In this document: positions 18,205 to 27,567 of the stretch, piece by piece
Numbering within the stretch: position 1 is the stretch's first letter
Layout of the letters: the number at the start of each line of letters is the position of its first letter
Source: an uncultured Opitutia bacterium
GTDB lineage: Bacteria; Verrucomicrobiota; Verrucomicrobiia; Opitutales; Opitutaceae
Assembly (NCBI GenBank): GCA_903896015.1
Contig: CAITWF010000054.1
Coordinates: 1-64,000, forward strand
Direction of reading: 5' to 3'
Length of the DNA: 64,000 bases
Notes under the pieces: generated by a model
Told to the model about the DNA's origin: nothing
The model's input: the letters and a program-made list of their open reading frames with translations, nothing else
Databases searched by the model: none
Position numbers and translations under genes: made by a program

Positions 18205-21200
18205 TCACGGCACGACGTAGAGTTCGACGATCACCGTGCCGGTCGTCGCACCTGCGCCGCTCACGATCGCCGTGTAAGCGCCAGCGGGAAGCGCGACGAG
18301 CAACACGGCATCCTTGCTGGCGGAGGGCAACGCAAACGCGCCGACGCGCGCCGACGTGGCCGCAATGTCGGCGGCATTGCTCGCGTCACCCCAGTCGTCG
18401 TTCGCTGCAATCGCCGTGCTGCCCGCGTAGAGCGTGATCTGCGGGTCGGCGAGCGTGCCGGGGACGCCGAACGCCGCGAGGCCGGGGCCGACCGCGCGCA
18501 CGAGCATTTTCACCGTGCCCTCTCCTGCGATGACGAAGCCGGGAATCAGCAAGTCGGCGCCCGTGCCGACAAACGCGCGGGCCGAGGCATTGATGAGCCG
18601 CGCAGACGTGTCGGCGCTCGCCCCGTCGTAAGCCTCGACCAGCACAACGCCGCTCGAGTTGCCGGTACCGTACACCGGGGTCGTGTAGGCGCCCGGCGTG
18701 AGGGTCGTGACGATCGCCGCGTCGCCGCTACCGGCATTGAGCGGAAACGCACCGGCAGCCGTCATCGCGCCCGCGTCGCTCGCGAGCCAGTTGTCATTGC
18801 TGCCGATCACGGTGTTGCCCCACCAGAGCTGCAACTGCGGATCGGCGAGCGCGCTCGTGAGGCCGAAGTTCGCGATGAGCGTCGGGCCGACCGCGCGAAT
18901 AATCAGGCGTTTGCCGGCACCGGAGCCACCGAGAACGAAACCGACGATCGGCGTGCCGGCGTTGCTGCCGATGCGCGTGCGCACGGCGAGATTCACGATG
19001 CCAGCGGCGAGTGTCGCGGCGGGCGACGTCGCCGAAGTCACGGTGAGCGTCGCTGCAGCGCTAGTCACAAACCCAGTGCCGTTCGCAACGGTGCACATGT
19101 AACTGCCGGCATCCGACGCCTGCGCGCTCGCGATCGAAAACTTTGCGGCGGTGGCTCCGGTCATCGCGGCGGAATTTTTATACCACTGGTAACCCAACGG
19201 GGCCGCGCCGGTGGCGACCACACTGAACGTGACGCCAGCGCCCGCCACGACCGACACGCTAGAGGGCTGCGCGGTGATCGAGGGAGGCGTGCTCGCGCTC
19301 GTGATCGTCAGGGTCGCGGCATTGCTGGTCGCGCTGCCGGCATTGTTGCTAACGATGCACGTGTAGCTGCCCGCGTCCGCTGGTTGCGCGCTCGCGACGA
19401 TGAAGCTCACGCTCGTGGCACCGGTGAGCGCGGCGACGCCCTTATACCACTGGTAGCTCAGAGGTGCGGAGCCGCTCGCCACGATGACGAACGTCGCGCT
19501 GCCGCCCGCCGTGATGCTCGCACTCGTCGGCTGTGTCGTGATGACGGGGGCCGCCGGGCTGCTAGACACGGCGAGCACCCCGGCATTGCTCGTCGCGGAG
19601 CCGGCACTGTTGGTCACGGTGCACGAGAAATTTCCGGCGTCAGTCGTTTGCGCGGCCGCAATCGTGTACGTCGCGCCGGTCGCGCCGGCCATCGCCGCGC
19701 CGTTTTTCTGCCATTGGTAATTTAACGGTGCGGTGCCGTTGGCCACGACGGCAAACGTCACGCTCGCTCCCGTCGTGACCGTCGCGTTCACCGGCTGCGT
19801 GGCGATGCTTGGCGCCACGGTGGCGCTCGACACCGCGAGGTTCGCCCCTGCGCTCGTCGCGCTGCCGGCGCGGTTGGTGACGACACACACATAGGTGCCG
19901 ACATCCGCCGCCTGCGCGCTCACGATCGTGTAGCTCGCATTCGTCGCGCCGCCAATCGCTGCGCCGTTCTTCTGCCACTGGTAGCCCAGCGGTACCGTGC
20001 CGCTCGCCGTGACCGTGAATGTGGCGTTGCCACCAGCCGTCACCGTAGCGTTTGCCGGCTGGGTCATAATCGCCGGCGCCGTCGCGGGGGTAGTGACCGT
20101 GAGCGTGGCGGCGTCGCTGGTGGCGGAGCCGACACTGTTCGTCACCACGCACAAGTAGCTGCCCGCATCAGCCGCCTGCACGCCGGTGAGCGCGTAGCTC
20201 GCGGCCGTGGCGCCGCCAATCGCCGCCACGCCTTTATACCACTGGTAAGCGAGCGGCGCGGTGCCGTTGGCGACCACCGTGAAGACCACGCCGCCGCCCA
20301 CCGTCACCGTCGTGCTTGCAGGTTGTGTGGCGATGCCCGGCGCGACAGCCGCGGCGCTCACGGTGAGCGTCGCAGCATTCGTGCCGGTGGAACCGGCGCT
20401 GTTACTGACGACGCAAACGTAGCTGCCCGCATCGGCGCTCTGCGCACTCGCGATCGCGTATGTGGTCGCGGTGGCGCCTGAAATCGCGGCGGAGTTTTTA
20501 TACCATTGATAACTCAGTGGCGCCGTCCCGCTCGCGACGACGGTGAACGTCGCCGCGCTGCCCGCAGTCACGGTCGCGCTAGCGGGCTGCATCGTGATGC
20601 CGGGCAGGGTTGCTGCCGGATTGACGGTAAGCGTGGCGACGATGCTAGTCGCGGTGCCGGCACTGTTGGTGACCACGCAAGTATAGCTGCCGGCGTCGGC
20701 GGTCTGCGCGCTGGAGAGGGTATAGCTCGCGTTCGTGGCACCGCTGATGGCGACACCGCCTTTTTGCCACTGATAAATCAGTGGGGCGGTGCCGCTCGCC
20801 ACCAGTGTGAATGTGACGCTCGCGCCCGCGGTCACGGTCGCGCCCGCCGGCTGCGTGGCGATCGATGGCGCACTCGCGGCGGCGTTGACCGTGAGCGTCA
20901 CGGCGTTGCTCGTGACAGAGCCGGCGCTGTTCACGATGGCGACGGAATAGCTGCCGGAGTCGGAAACATGCGTCGTCGCGAGAGTATAGGCTGCGCTCGT
21001 CGCACCGCCGATCGCGCTGCCGCCTTTATACCACTGGTAACTCAGCGGTGCCGTGCCGCTCGCGACCACGGTGAACGTGACACTCGCGCCCGAGGTCACG
21101 GTTGCGGCCGTCGGCTGCGTGGAGATTGCAGGCGCAGTGGTGGCCGCGTTGATCGTGAGGACCGCGGCGTTGCTCGTGGTGGAGCCGACGGCGTTGGTCA

Positions 21201-22971
21201 CCGTAACCGTGTAGCTGCCCGCATCAGCGGATTGTATGCTCGCGATCGTGTAGCTCGCGCTCGTCGCGCCGGAAATCGCGGAGCCGGCCTTCTTCCATTG
21301 GTAACTGAGCGTGCCGGTGCCGCTCGCCGCGACCGTAAACGTCACGCCCGTGCCCGCCGTAACGGTCGCACTCACAGGTTGCGTGGTAATCGTCGGCGCG
21401 GTGGCCGCATTGCCGAACAGGACGGTCGCGGTCTTGCCGACCGGCGTGCCGTAGGTACCGCCGGAATCGTAGGTGGCGAGTGCCGTGAGCGTGACGCGAT
21501 AGTAATTCGTGCTCGTTGTCGCGGTGTAGCTCGTCGTGAGCCCGCCACTGGTCACTGTCGAAGAGAGCGTTGTGAACGTGACGTTGTCGGCGGAGGATTC
21601 GACCTTGTAGGTCGCGCCCTCGGCAGAGTTCCACAAGAGGGCGACATTGCTGGCTGACGCTGCGGCGGTGACCGAGATCGCAGTCGCGGGACCGGCGTCG
21701 GAGTATTCGGCGACGGACTCGCTGATGCTGTTGACTGTACCGGTGCCGACCGCGGCTGAGCCAAAATATTCCTGATTGATTACGTCGGGAAACACCGTGT
21801 TGCCGCTTGAATCGATGCACACAAAGTAGGCGTAGGTGCCGCCGGGATATTCGGGAGTGACGCAGTAGCGGACGTTCTGCCGGTTGAGATCGAAGTCGAC
21901 GCCCTGCGTTTTCCCAAAGTCGCCCAGATATTCATAGTCCTCGGCAAACGTGCCGACGACGCAGGTCTTGTTCACCGGACCGAGGGCATAGGTCGCCGTC
22001 GTGCTGGGGCCGTATTGGCTCGAGGTGAGCGTCTGACTTTTGCCCTGCACGCTCGCGGCCCACACCGGGAGCTTCACGCGGCCGGTGACAGCGAGATCGT
22101 CCGTGCCGTAGGTGCCGGCGCCGCTGCTGTCGCGCTTCACGAAGCCGCTCACCATGCGGCGAATCCCGCTCGTGGCGTCGGCCGCCGTCGCATAACCGTA
22201 GGGCCCGTAAATCGGCAGGCCGTCGTTGGCCCAGCCGATGATCGGCGAATGCTTCGTCGGCGTGCCCGCTTCGCCGTAGCTCTTCGAAGCGGAGTCGTAG
22301 GTGACATTGTCGCCGAGTTGGTAGCGGAGCGCCTTCGGATTGATGTGATTGTGGTAGGCGCCGGTGTTCGGCTGGTGACCGTTGGCCGGATCGAAGTTAA
22401 ACGTCTCCGCGACGCCCGCGAGGCGGTTCCAGACTCCATCGCCGCTCATCGAAATGGAAGCGACGCTGGCGGTGGAGCTGCTGTTCGCGTACGACTGCGC
22501 GTCGCCGTTTTCCCAGACGAACACGCCATTCACGAGCACGCCGCCGTTGCCGTGGCTGAGCTGCTTCGTCGTGGGGATCGATGGGTTGCGCGGGATGCGG
22601 TGGATCGCTGCGCGATTCGCCGGCCAAGAGGTGTAGGTCTGGCCGTTCGGTGTCAGCCAGTTTCCCATCGTGTAACTCGGGTAACCGGTCGTGTAGATAT
22701 AAACATAGTTGATCGAGTAGGCGACGCGCTGGATGTCGGAGTAGGCCGCCGTGGCTTGGCCCCCACCACCGTTCGTGAGACCGGACCGCGGCCACGTGCT
22801 GACGGCGTTGCCGGAGGTTTTGTCGGAGGTCGTCTCGTAGACGCGCGCGTATTTCGCGGAGTTCGCCGTGAGCCAGCTCGTGATACGCGGATCGGTGGCC
22901 TGGGCGAACGCGCGGGCTGCGAGCGCACACAGCAAGAGAAGACTCAGAGCAAGCCGGAGAAAATGGTTCAT
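18205..22971 (-). CDS. Giant exported YHYH-domain protein with nine Ig-like repeats
   Basis: The 1588-residue product starts with a signal peptide (about 1-24). A YHYH domain follows (about 90-440) containing GAYHNHINPKAL (YHNH at 206-209) and SPIIGWANDGLPIYGPYGY. A fibronectin-III-like stretch precedes nine consecutive 88-residue Ig-like repeats (each with ITxQPxxxTV, YQWxKxGxAI and ADAGSYxCxVxN). Two copies of a C-terminal module of about 130 residues (coded 18208-18995) end in ELYVVP. The same tandem module ends the GH28 and giant CE8 proteins here. The protein is probably a long surface or secreted adhesin-like stalk. It lies between the response-regulator and kinase genes, divergent from the latter. 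YHYH proteins have unknown function; a metal-binding role is only suggested by the histidines. Confidence 0.88.
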   Translation of the reverse strand: MNHFLRLALSLLLLCALAARAFAQATDPRITSWLTANSAKYARVYETTSDKTSGNAVSTWPRSGLTNGGGGQATAAYSDIQRVAYSINYVYIYTTGYPSYTMGNWLTPNGQTYTSWPANRAAIHRIPRNPSIPTTKQLSHGNGGVLVNGVFVWENGDAQSYANSSSTASVASISMSGDGVWNRLAGVAETFNFDPANGHQPNTGAYHNHINPKALRYQLGDNVTYDSASKSYGEAGTPTKHSPIIGWANDGLPIYGPYGYATAADATSGIRRMVSGFVKRDSSGAGTYGTDDLAVTGRVKLPVWAASVQGKSQTLTSSQYGPSTTATYALGPVNKTCVVGTFAEDYEYLGDFGKTQGVDFDLNRQNVRYCVTPEYPGGTYAYFVCIDSSGNTVFPDVINQEYFGSAAVGTGTVNSISESVAEYSDAGPATAISVTAAASASNVALLWNSAEGATYKVESSADNVTFTTLSSTVTSGGLTTSYTATTSTNYYRVTLTALATYDSGGTYGTPVGKTATVLFGNAATAPTITTQPVSATVTAGTGVTFTVAASGTGTLSYQWKKAGSAISGATSASYTIASIQSADAGSYTVTVTNAVGSTTSNAAVLTINAATTAPAISTQPTAATVTSGASVTFTVVASGTAPLSYQWYKGGSAIGGATSAAYTLATTHVSDSGSYSVAIVNSAGSVTSNAVTLTVNAAASAPSIATQPAGATVTAGASVTFTLVASGTAPLIYQWQKGGVAISGATNASYTLSSAQTADAGSYTCVVTNSAGTATSIVATLTVNPAATLPGITMQPASATVTAGSAATFTVVASGTAPLSYQWYKNSAAISGATATTYAIASAQSADAGSYVCVVSNSAGSTGTNAATLTVSAAAVAPGIATQPASTTVTVGGGVVFTVVANGTAPLAYQWYKGVAAIGGATAASYALTGVQAADAGSYLCVVTNSVGSATSDAATLTVTTPATAPAIMTQPANATVTAGGNATFTVTASGTVPLGYQWQKNGAAIGGATNASYTIVSAQAADVGTYVCVVTNRAGSATSAGANLAVSSATVAPSIATQPVNATVTTGASVTFAVVANGTAPLNYQWQKNGAAMAGATGATYTIAAAQTTDAGNFSCTVTNSAGSATSNAGVLAVSSSPAAPVITTQPTSASITAGGSATFVIVASGSAPLSYQWYKGVAALTGATSVSFIVASAQPADAGSYTCIVSNNAGSATSNAATLTITSASTPPSITAQPSSVSVVAGAGVTFSVVATGAAPLGYQWYKNSAAMTGATAAKFSIASAQASDAGSYMCTVANGTGFVTSAAATLTVTSATSPAATLAAGIVNLAVRTRIGSNAGTPIVGFVLGGSGAGKRLIIRAVGPTLIANFGLTSALADPQLQLWWGNTVIGSNDNWLASDAGAMTAAGAFPLNAGSGDAAIVTTLTPGAYTTPVYGTGNSSGVVLVEAYDGASADTSARLINASARAFVGTGADLLIPGFVIAGEGTVKMLVRAVGPGLAAFGVPGTLADPQITLYAGSTAIAANDDWGDASNAADIAATSARVGAFALPSASKDAVLLVALPAGAYTAIVSGAGATTGTVIVELYVVP
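19029..21405 (-). repeat. Nine tandem 264-bp Ig-coding repeats
   Basis: Nine in-frame units of 88 codons, with no length variation, encode the Ig-like domains of the YHYH protein. Several keep long near-identical DNA blocks around the YQWYK segment, as expected from duplication and recombination. The array is a likely site of copy-number variation and of assembly error. Confidence 0.85.
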
Positions 22972-23005
22972 GGCGGGGAACGTGCCGCCATTACACCACC
23001 GCCGG

Positions 23006-23043
23006 GTTAAGCGCGTGTGAGCATGACCGGCGATTTTGTTAAG
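23006..23043. promoter_or_regulatory. Second GTTAAG box, between YHYH and kinase genes
   Basis: GTTAAG occurs at 23006-23011 and 23038-23043. The 20-nt block 23006-23025 reads GTTAAG, then C, then GCGTGT, then G, then AGCATG. It matches 17380-17400 except for one substitution and one small gap. It lies 35 bp upstream of the YHYH start and about 80 bp upstream of the kinase start, so it can serve both. A response-regulator operator is inferred. Confidence 0.6.
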
Positions 23044-23122
23044 CCGGCGTAAACGTTCGGGATTTTCCGCACGAACTCGCGTATAGTTGATGCACGTCGC
23101 CCACCGTCGTTGCGGTCGCCTG

Positions 23123-24598
23123 ATGAAAATTTCCTTTCCCCTGTCACTGAAAATTTTGCTCTGGCTGCTGCTCAACCTTTTGCTGCTCGGCGCCGTCGGC
23201 GTGGGCTTTCTCCTCGGCCACGGCGGGCTCGGCTGGAACGCCCTGATGGCCGGCGCCGCCGGCGATCATGTGCAGGCGATCGGCGACGCGCTCGTGGGCG
23301 AACTCAACGGCTCGCCACCCGCGGCACGCGATGCGGCCCTCACCCGCGCGGGCCGTGAGCACGGCGTGGAGTTTTATCTCTTCAGCAACCGCGGCGCGCA
23401 ACTGGCCGGCGAACGCGTCGAGTTGCCGCCGACGGCGCGCGCGCAGCTCGTGCCGCCCGCGCCGCGCGACGACGCAGCAGAGAGCCCGCCGAGCCCGCGC
23501 GCGCTCAGCGGACCGCCCGCCGGGACACGCCCGCCACCCACTGAGCCCCCCGCCCTCGCCCAGGTCCGTGGCCGCGGCCGCTTCTTGCTCACCGATCACG
23601 GCTATTGGATTGGGATGCGCGTGCCGTTCACGCCGGACGAATACGATCCCCGCGTGCCAGCGACCCTCTTCGTTCACCCAGCATCGAGCTGGGGGCTGTT
23701 GCGCTTGCTCGACGTGCAACCGTGGCTCCTCGCCGCCATCGGGGTGCTCGTGTTTTCCATCCTCTTCTGGCTGCCCTTCGTCCGCGGGATCACGCGCTCG
23801 CTGGGCCAGCTCACGGCCGCCACCGGAAAGATCGCCGAAGGTGATTTCCACACGCGCGTATCCGCCACGCGCCGCGACGAGCTCGGCCAATTGGGCGACT
23901 CCGTCAATCAGATGGCCGGACGCCTCGACACGCTCGTCAATGGCCAGAAGCGTTTCCTCGCCGACGTCGCGCACGAACTCGGTTCACCCATCGCGCGCCT
24001 GCAGGTCGCAGTCGAAATCCTTGAGTCGCGCGCCAGCGATCCGGCACTCCACGTCCAGATCGCCGATGTGCGCGAGGAGGTGCAGCAGATGAGCGCGCTC
24101 GTCAACGAACTGCTCGCTTTCACCCAAGCCGGCCTCCGCCCGCGTGCCGCCGAACTTGCTCCCGTCGAACTTGTGCCGCTCGTCGCCCAAGCCGTCGCAC
24201 GCGAAGGCGCGGGTGACCACGTTGCCATCGGAATTCCCTCCGGTCTCGCCGCGCACGCTGACCAGCCGCTTCTCGCACGCGCCGTTGGCAACCTCATCCG
24301 CAATGCGCTCCGATACTCCGGCGCCAACACCCCGATCACGGTCACTGCGCACCGCGGCGACGATCGCGTCGTCCTCACGGTGGCCGACGAAGGTCCGGGC
24401 GTGCCCGCCGAAACCCTCGCACGGCTCGGAGAACCTTTTTACCGCCCTGAAGCCGCGCGCACGCGCGAGACCGGCGGCACCGGTCTTGGCCTCGCGATCG
24501 TGCGTTCGGCCGTCGCAGCGTGCGGCGGGGAAGTTCGTTTTTCGAATCGCACGCCTCACGGCTTCTGCGTCGAGATCACCTTGTGCGCCGCCGACTGA
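23123..24598 (+). CDS. Sensor histidine kinase (CpxA/BaeS-like)
   Basis: The 491-residue kinase has a membrane helix at about 7-28 and a periplasmic sensor of about 170 residues with a proline-rich stretch. A second helix lies at about 205-225, followed by HAMP (about 226-275). HisKA carries the phospho-acceptor His284 in DVAHELGSPIARLQ. The HATPase domain has NLIRNALRYSG, DEGPGVP, EPFYRPE and GGTGLGLAIVRS. ATG 23123 precedes the first helix; the in-frame ATG 23087 is less likely. It is the probable partner of the response regulator at 17449. It has no downstream partner, since lutC is convergent. Confidence 0.92.
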   Translation: MKISFPLSLKILLWLLLNLLLLGAVGVGFLLGHGGLGWNALMAGAAGDHVQAIGDALVGELNGSPPAARDAALTRAGREHGVEFYLFSNRGAQLAGERVELPPTARAQLVPPAPRDDAAESPPSPRALSGPPAGTRPPPTEPPALAQVRGRGRFLLTDHGYWIGMRVPFTPDEYDPRVPATLFVHPASSWGLLRLLDVQPWLLAAIGVLVFSILFWLPFVRGITRSLGQLTAATGKIAEGDFHTRVSATRRDELGQLGDSVNQMAGRLDTLVNGQKRFLADVAHELGSPIARLQVAVEILESRASDPALHVQIADVREEVQQMSALVNELLAFTQAGLRPRAAELAPVELVPLVAQAVAREGAGDHVAIGIPSGLAAHADQPLLARAVGNLIRNALRYSGANTPITVTAHRGDDRVVLTVADEGPGVPAETLARLGEPFYRPEAARTRETGGTGLGLAIVRSAVAACGGEVRFSNRTPHGFCVEITLCAAD

Positions 24599-24611
24599 AC
24601 GCCAGCGTTCC

Positions 24612-25229
24612 TTAAACCAACAGCGCGATCTGCTGGCCCGGGCCGTGGACGCCCTCGATGAGGATGCCCTCGACATCCGCCGTCTTCGACGGGCCCGTGC
24701 ACCAAATCACGTTGTTGTCCGAGCCCAACGCCGCGACTGCCTGCGGCAAATCGGAAAATATCTTTGTACGCTCCAACACCGCCACATGCACCCACGGCGT
24801 CAGCGCCGCCAGCCGCCGCGACGTCGTCGCATCGTTCAGGACAATCGTCCCCGTCTCCGCGATCGCGCCTGCCGCTCGCGTGATGCCGAACGCGTAGTCG
24901 TCGACGCGCGTCCGATCGAATTCCGTCTCGACCTTGAAGTCCGCGCCAAAGTGCGGCGCGAGCACCGGCCAGAGCGCCGGATCGCAGTAGCCATGCAAAA
25001 ACTTTCCCGCGCGCAAATGCGCCACCAGCGCGGAGGCATCGGACAGCGCGAGTCCGTTCACGCGCTTCATGCGCTCGCCGAGCAGCTCCGCCAGGTCGCG
25101 CCCCGCGATCACGCTGCGCATCACGGCGATTTCCGTAGTGTAGTCTGGCAGCGCGGCACGCTCATGCAACGGTGCGAGGGCACCGCGCACACGGGAAAGA
25201 ATAGCTTCGCGATCGTCGGCGGGTGGCAT
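24612..25229 (-). CDS. lutC: Lactate utilization protein C (LUD domain)
   Basis: The 205-residue LUD-domain protein is a component of the LutABC L-lactate oxidation system. It shows the family motifs AGAIAETGTIVL and SKTADVEGILIEGVHGPG. ATG 25229 gives the usual length; the upstream open frame runs into the transporter gene. It begins 2 nt after the OPT transporter stop and is the last gene of the lutA-lutB-OPT-lutC operon. Confidence 0.9.
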   Translation of the reverse strand: MPPADDREAILSRVRGALAPLHERAALPDYTTEIAVMRSVIAGRDLAELLGERMKRVNGLALSDASALVAHLRAGKFLHGYCDPALWPVLAPHFGADFKVETEFDRTRVDDYAFGITRAAGAIAETGTIVLNDATTSRRLAALTPWVHVAVLERTKIFSDLPQAVAALGSDNNVIWCTGPSKTADVEGILIEGVHGPGQQIALLV

Positions 25230-25231
25230 GG

Positions 25232-27517
25232 TCAGGCTTTCTTCGGCGTGAGAAACTTTTCGCGCCCCGCCAGGTAGAGCATCGCGCACAGCACGACAAA
25301 CGGAATCATCGAAAGCAGATCGGAATTGGGCCCCTCGAAAAACGGATTGTGCGCCGTCGACCACTTGGTGAGCGCGTCGTCGAACCGATCGAGGACACCC
25401 GCGAGAAACGCGATCAGGATGCCCGCGATCGCGCCGCCGGCGATGTAGCCCGACGCGAGCAGCACACCGGGGCTCTTGTCACTCTCCTCGGCAAACTGCT
25501 CCGCCGACATCGCCGCATGCGCCGCCTTCTTTCGCGTCGCGCGATCGACCAGGTAGCGGACGAAGCCGCCGATGAAAATCGGCGACGACGAAGACAGCGG
25601 CAGATAAACCCCCACCGCAAACGCCAGCGCCGGCACGAAGGACAGCTCAAGCGTCACCGCAATCATCACGCCGAGCAGCACGAGCGCCCACGGCAGTTTC
25701 TGATCGAGGATACCCTTGATGATGTAACTCATCAGCGTCGCCTTCGGTGCATTGAATTTTTTCACGACCGAACCGTCGGGCCGTGTGTCGTGCGTGCCGT
25801 TGATGCCCGGGTCAACCAGCCAGACGGCATCGCCCTTCTCGTTGACCAGATAGCGGCCAGCCGGCGCGCCGACTTCGTCGGTCTTTTGCCAGACGAAATA
25901 GGTGTTGGCGTCGCCGCGCGATTGCGGGCCGACGAGCGGCTCGCGTTTCGAGAGCGCGTGCACATCCGTATGCAAACCCGCTGGAGCGATGTCCTTCATC
26001 GGCACATAGACGGTCGCAGCGTTGTTCAATACCAACAGAATCGGCCCGAGGCAGACCGCCGAGAGCGCCGAGCCCGCGAGAATCGCCCACTGTTGAAACT
26101 TCGGCGTCGCGCCGAGCAGATGGCCCGTTTTCAAATCCTGCGAGGTCGAGCCGCCCTGCGAAGCCGCGATGCACACGATCGCGCCAACGGAGAGCGCGGT
26201 CACGTAGTAGGTGCCTCCCGTCCAGCCGACCAAGAGGAAGATGAGGCAGGTGAAGAGCAGCGTCGCCACCGTCATGCCCGAGATCGGATTCGATGACGAA
26301 CCGATCTCACCCGTGAGTCGCGACGACACCGTCACGAACAAAAACCCAAACGCCAGAATCAGCAGCGCGCCGAGCACGTTCATGTGCAACGACGGCGCAA
26401 ACGTGATCGCTGCGAGCAGCACGACGACGCCGATGCCGACGAACTTCATCGAAAGATCGCGCTCGGTGCGGGGCGTGGTAGCTCCCAATGCGTCGTCGCC
26501 CGTCGCAAAACCCAAATCCTTCAAACCACCCTTCAGCCCGTGCCAGATCGTCGGCAGCGCCTGGATCAGGCTAATGATGCCGCCCGCCGCCACCGCACCG
26601 GCGCCGATGTAAAGAATGTAGGCGCCTCGAATCTGGCCCGGCCCCATATCGGCAATCGGAATCCGGCCGGGCGCGAGCGGGCCGGGAATATTTTCACCGA
26701 AGAACTTGATCATCGGGATCAGCAGCAAGTAGCTGAGCACGCCGCCACCGCACATGATCGCCGCGATGCGCGGGCCAATGATGTAACCGACACCGAGTAG
26801 CTCCGGCGAAATTTCCGCGCTGATCGAACCGGCCTTGAACGGCGCTCCGAAAACTTTCTCCGGCGTGTCCTTCCAGCCCTTGAACGCGACGTTGAGCGTC
26901 TTGTAGAGCAGCCCAATGCCGAAGCCGCCGAAGATCACTTTGGCGCCCGGCGACTTGCCGAGACCCGCGGCTTCCGCCGCCTTCATTTCCGCCTGCGCGG
27001 AGGGCGAGGCGAACTTCTTGTCTTCGTCATTGGAGCCGGCCTTGAGCACGGCCGCGCACGCGGTGCCCTCGGGATATTTCAGCACGCCGTGCTCCTTCAC
27101 AATGAGCGCCCGACGCAGCGGGATCATCATCAAGATGCCGAGCGCGCCGCCGATTAACGCCACGATCATCACCTGCGGCAGCTCGAGATCGAAACCGAGA
27201 ATCAAAATCGCCGGCATCGTCACACCGATGCCAAACGCGAGCGACTCACCCGCGGAACCGGCGGTCTGCGTGATGTTGTGCTCCAGGATCGTGGCGTCGC
27301 GCACGCCGATTTTTGAAAGCCCGCGAAACATCGCCAGCGAGATCACCGCGACCGGAATCGAGGCGCTCACCGTCAGGCCGACCTTGAGCACGAGATAGAG
27401 CGACGACGCGCCGAAGATCATCCCAAGAATCGCGCCCGTGACCACGGCACGCAGCGTAAACTCGCGCATGACCACCGCGTCGGGGATGAAGGGCTCGAAT
27501 TTTTTCGGGAGGTTCAT
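25232..27517 (-). CDS. OPT family oligopeptide transporter
   Basis: The 761-residue polytopic membrane protein has the OPT family start ([20 protein letters not shown]). About 14-16 predicted helices are interrupted by a soluble loop of about 95 residues (roughly 490-590). OPT proteins import oligopeptides or metal chelates. It sits inside the lactate operon between lutB and lutC, where a lactate permease would be expected. Its cargo is therefore uncertain: a peptide, a metal complex, or a carboxylate not known for the family. The start ATG lies 50 nt after the lutB stop. Confidence 0.9.
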   Translation of the reverse strand: MNLPKKFEPFIPDAVVMREFTLRAVVTGAILGMIFGASSLYLVLKVGLTVSASIPVAVISLAMFRGLSKIGVRDATILEHNITQTAGSAGESLAFGIGVTMPAILILGFDLELPQVMIVALIGGALGILMMIPLRRALIVKEHGVLKYPEGTACAAVLKAGSNDEDKKFASPSAQAEMKAAEAAGLGKSPGAKVIFGGFGIGLLYKTLNVAFKGWKDTPEKVFGAPFKAGSISAEISPELLGVGYIIGPRIAAIMCGGGVLSYLLLIPMIKFFGENIPGPLAPGRIPIADMGPGQIRGAYILYIGAGAVAAGGIISLIQALPTIWHGLKGGLKDLGFATGDDALGATTPRTERDLSMKFVGIGVVVLLAAITFAPSLHMNVLGALLILAFGFLFVTVSSRLTGEIGSSSNPISGMTVATLLFTCLIFLLVGWTGGTYYVTALSVGAIVCIAASQGGSTSQDLKTGHLLGATPKFQQWAILAGSALSAVCLGPILLVLNNAATVYVPMKDIAPAGLHTDVHALSKREPLVGPQSRGDANTYFVWQKTDEVGAPAGRYLVNEKGDAVWLVDPGINGTHDTRPDGSVVKKFNAPKATLMSYIIKGILDQKLPWALVLLGVMIAVTLELSFVPALAFAVGVYLPLSSSSPIFIGGFVRYLVDRATRKKAAHAAMSAEQFAEESDKSPGVLLASGYIAGGAIAGILIAFLAGVLDRFDDALTKWSTAHNPFFEGPNSDLLSMIPFVVLCAMLYLAGREKFLTPKKA

Positions 27518-27534
27518 GGGTTGGGCCTTTGGTT

Positions 27535-27563
27535 TGTCATTCTAAGCGCAGCAACGAATGACA
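27535..27563. other. Intercistronic hairpin between lutB and OPT gene
   Basis: An 8-bp perfect inverted repeat (TGTCATTC with GAATGACA) has a 13-nt loop. It has no T-run, so an mRNA-processing or stability element is more likely than a terminator. Confidence 0.4.
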
Positions 27564-27567
27564 CGTT

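Noticed and set aside
19029-21405. Regularly spaced repeats as a possible CRISPR array
   Set aside because: Units are 264 bp, diverged and in one reading frame encoding Ig-like domains. They are not short direct repeats with unique spacers.
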